DNA of 15,791 bases, taken from the NCBI GenBank assembly GCA_023300205.1, contig JALZVD010000076.1, forward strand, positions 1-15,791, given 5' to 3'. Positions 15,161 through 15,791 of this stretch are shown here, one piece after another. The stretch comes from Akkermansiaceae bacterium. Its GTDB lineage: Bacteria > Verrucomicrobiota > Verrucomicrobiia > Verrucomicrobiales > Akkermansiaceae. The translations under genes and the position numbers were made by a program. The notes below the pieces were generated by a model that worked only from the letters and a program-made list of their open reading frames with translations, made no database searches and was not told the DNA's origin. Positions within the stretch are counted from its first letter, which is position 1. Every line of letters begins with the position of its first letter.

Positions 15161-15502
15161 CTACTTCACCGTCGCATTAAATCCATCACCAGCACCCTGC
15201 ACAGCATTGATCAACTGCGCATCCCTAACCCGGCTCCTATCCACCACAACAACAGCGGACGTCATACCAACAGTCGCTGAGACCACCCCATCCACTCCAG
15301 AAAGTGCAGACCGCACCATCTTAGGACAAGCATACCTTCACGTAAGACCAGTCAGCTCCAATGACACAGACTCCATCTTCCCATCCTTAGCAACCTCCAC
15401 CCTATTAGCCACAGCATTCGCCCCCGGAGCACAAGACAACAACCCCACCGAAGACACAACCGCCACACTACACATCGTTAAATAAATAAATCGATTCATC
15501 AT
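15161..15502 (-). CDS. Candidate selenoprotein: HMA-domain lipoprotein with in-frame TGA (Sec55)
   Basis: Reading from the ATG at 15502 to the TAG at 15161 gives 113 codons with a single internal TGA at 15340-15338 (codon 55). Residues 1-24 are a lipoprotein signal peptide with lipobox LLSC (lipidated C24). Residues about 45-113 form an HMA metal-binding domain: VSLELTGLT, then the TGA, then RYACPKMVRSALSGVDGV, an AVVVVD strand, and the typical end LINAVQGAGDGFNATVK. HMA domains normally have GMTCxxC; here the TGA takes the first Cys position and C59 the second, with three instead of two residues between. A SECIS-like hairpin follows at the expected distance, so I infer selenocysteine and a surface-anchored metal (Hg/Cu-type) or redox role. 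The alternative is a pseudogene with a nonsense mutation. A second ATG at 15499 is equally usable. Confidence 0.6.
15301..15319 (-). promoter_or_regulatory. Candidate bacterial SECIS hairpin
   Basis: On the minus strand GTGC (15316-15313) pairs with GCAC (15307-15304) around the loop GGTCT (15312-15308). A G-T wobble, one T-T mismatch and an A-T pair extend the stem to 15319/15301. The loop begins at nucleotide 26 after the in-frame TGA and starts with GG. Bacterial SECIS elements need a hairpin just after the UGA with the apical loop roughly 16-37 nt downstream and a G among the first two loop bases, and this one meets that rule. The stem is short, so it is suggestive rather than proof. Confidence 0.5.
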
Positions 15503-15657
15503 ATTACATTCTATAGTTTACTCTCAGGCAATATCACCCAAGAAAAATCCAAACTAGCACAGCTACACCCTATCACTAGAGAATTTCTACTAGATAAAAA
15601 ACTAAAATGATTTACATTCAATCAGTACGATAAAAAACACTCAACAAAACACAAACC

Positions 15658-15791
15658 ATGAATCCACAAAACTACATCCCTAACCCATGCCATGAAAACT
15701 GGGAAAACATGACCGGCGACCAGCAAAAAAAATTCTGTGAAACATGCTCCTGCACCGTCCACAACCTCGCCGGCATGAACCATCAACAAAT
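15658..15791 (+). CDS. Cys-containing protein of unknown function (5' part, runs off window)
   Basis: An ATG at 15658 opens a frame of 44 codons that continues past the window. The visible N-terminus has the pattern PCHENWENMTGDQQKKFC, then ETCSCTVHNLAGM. Cysteines are at C11, C27, C30 and C32, with Trp15 and two Met-containing helices. This resembles an N-terminal module found in Bacteroidota and Verrucomicrobiota proteins of the form C..NW..M...G.FC..C...V.DLT.M, presumably a small zinc or metal knuckle. The role of the full protein cannot be told. It is divergent from the HMA lipoprotein gene across 155 bases, which hold no other gene and no promoter I trust. Confidence 0.65.
   Translation, partial: MNPQNYIPNPCHENWENMTGDQQKKFCETCSCTVHNLAGMNHQQ

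Noticed and set aside
15207..15485. Plus-strand open frame of 92 codons starting MINCASLTR
   Set aside because: It is antisense to the HMA lipoprotein gene. Its Thr/Ser/Pro-rich product has no domain pattern, while the minus strand read through the TGA gives a signal peptide and a clear HMA domain.

Overview
The window looks like ordinary chromosomal DNA from a Gram-negative bacterium, most likely of the Verrucomicrobiota. This placement is an inference. It rests on the secreted S8 peptidase with the C-terminal 'DPDNDGLTNLTEYALGTDP' module common in that phylum, on the DUF3127 and DUF2007 proteins, on weak or absent Shine-Dalgarno sites, on outer-membrane-type lipoproteins, and on an ExbB-type channel protein with its own signal peptide. 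I see no phage genes, insertion sequences, CRISPR arrays, tRNAs or rRNAs. The + strand is C-rich and G-poor under genes of both orientations, so the whole window probably lies on one replichore with the minus strand as the G-rich leading strand.

Layout. 1-512 (-) is the 5' part of an ExbB/TolQ/MotA-family proton-channel gene. 775-1050 (-) is an HU-type nucleoid protein with a clear terminator. 1268-2620 (+) is a YiiX-like permuted papain-fold protein whose 3' end overlaps an alpha/beta hydrolase gene (-), itself paired with a Fur-family regulator (-). A + strand run follows: a small lipoprotein, a secreted S8 peptidase, a RelE/ParE-like protein without an antitoxin, a PTS EIIA-type protein, a DUF3127 protein with an SSB-like tail, class II fructose-bisphosphate aldolase with a strong terminator, and a DUF2007/zinc-ribbon protein. 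A long minus-strand block follows: RluE-type pseudouridine synthase overlapping an unidentified 338-aa protein that may have a kinase fold; a TPR protein; and a tight TerC - DNA methyltransferase - RecO operon.

The most interesting item is at the right end. At 15161-15502 (-) a 113-residue lipoprotein with a heavy-metal-associated (HMA) domain can be read only through one in-frame TGA. That TGA sits where the first metal-binding cysteine of the HMA motif belongs (GLT-TGA-RYAC). A hairpin with a GG-starting loop begins its loop 26 nt after the TGA, which fits the bacterial SECIS pattern. I read it as a candidate selenocysteine-containing, envelope-anchored HMA protein that conventional gene calling would miss. 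A nonsense-mutated pseudogene is the main alternative. It is transcribed divergently from a partial Cys-rich gene that runs off the window (15658-15791, +).
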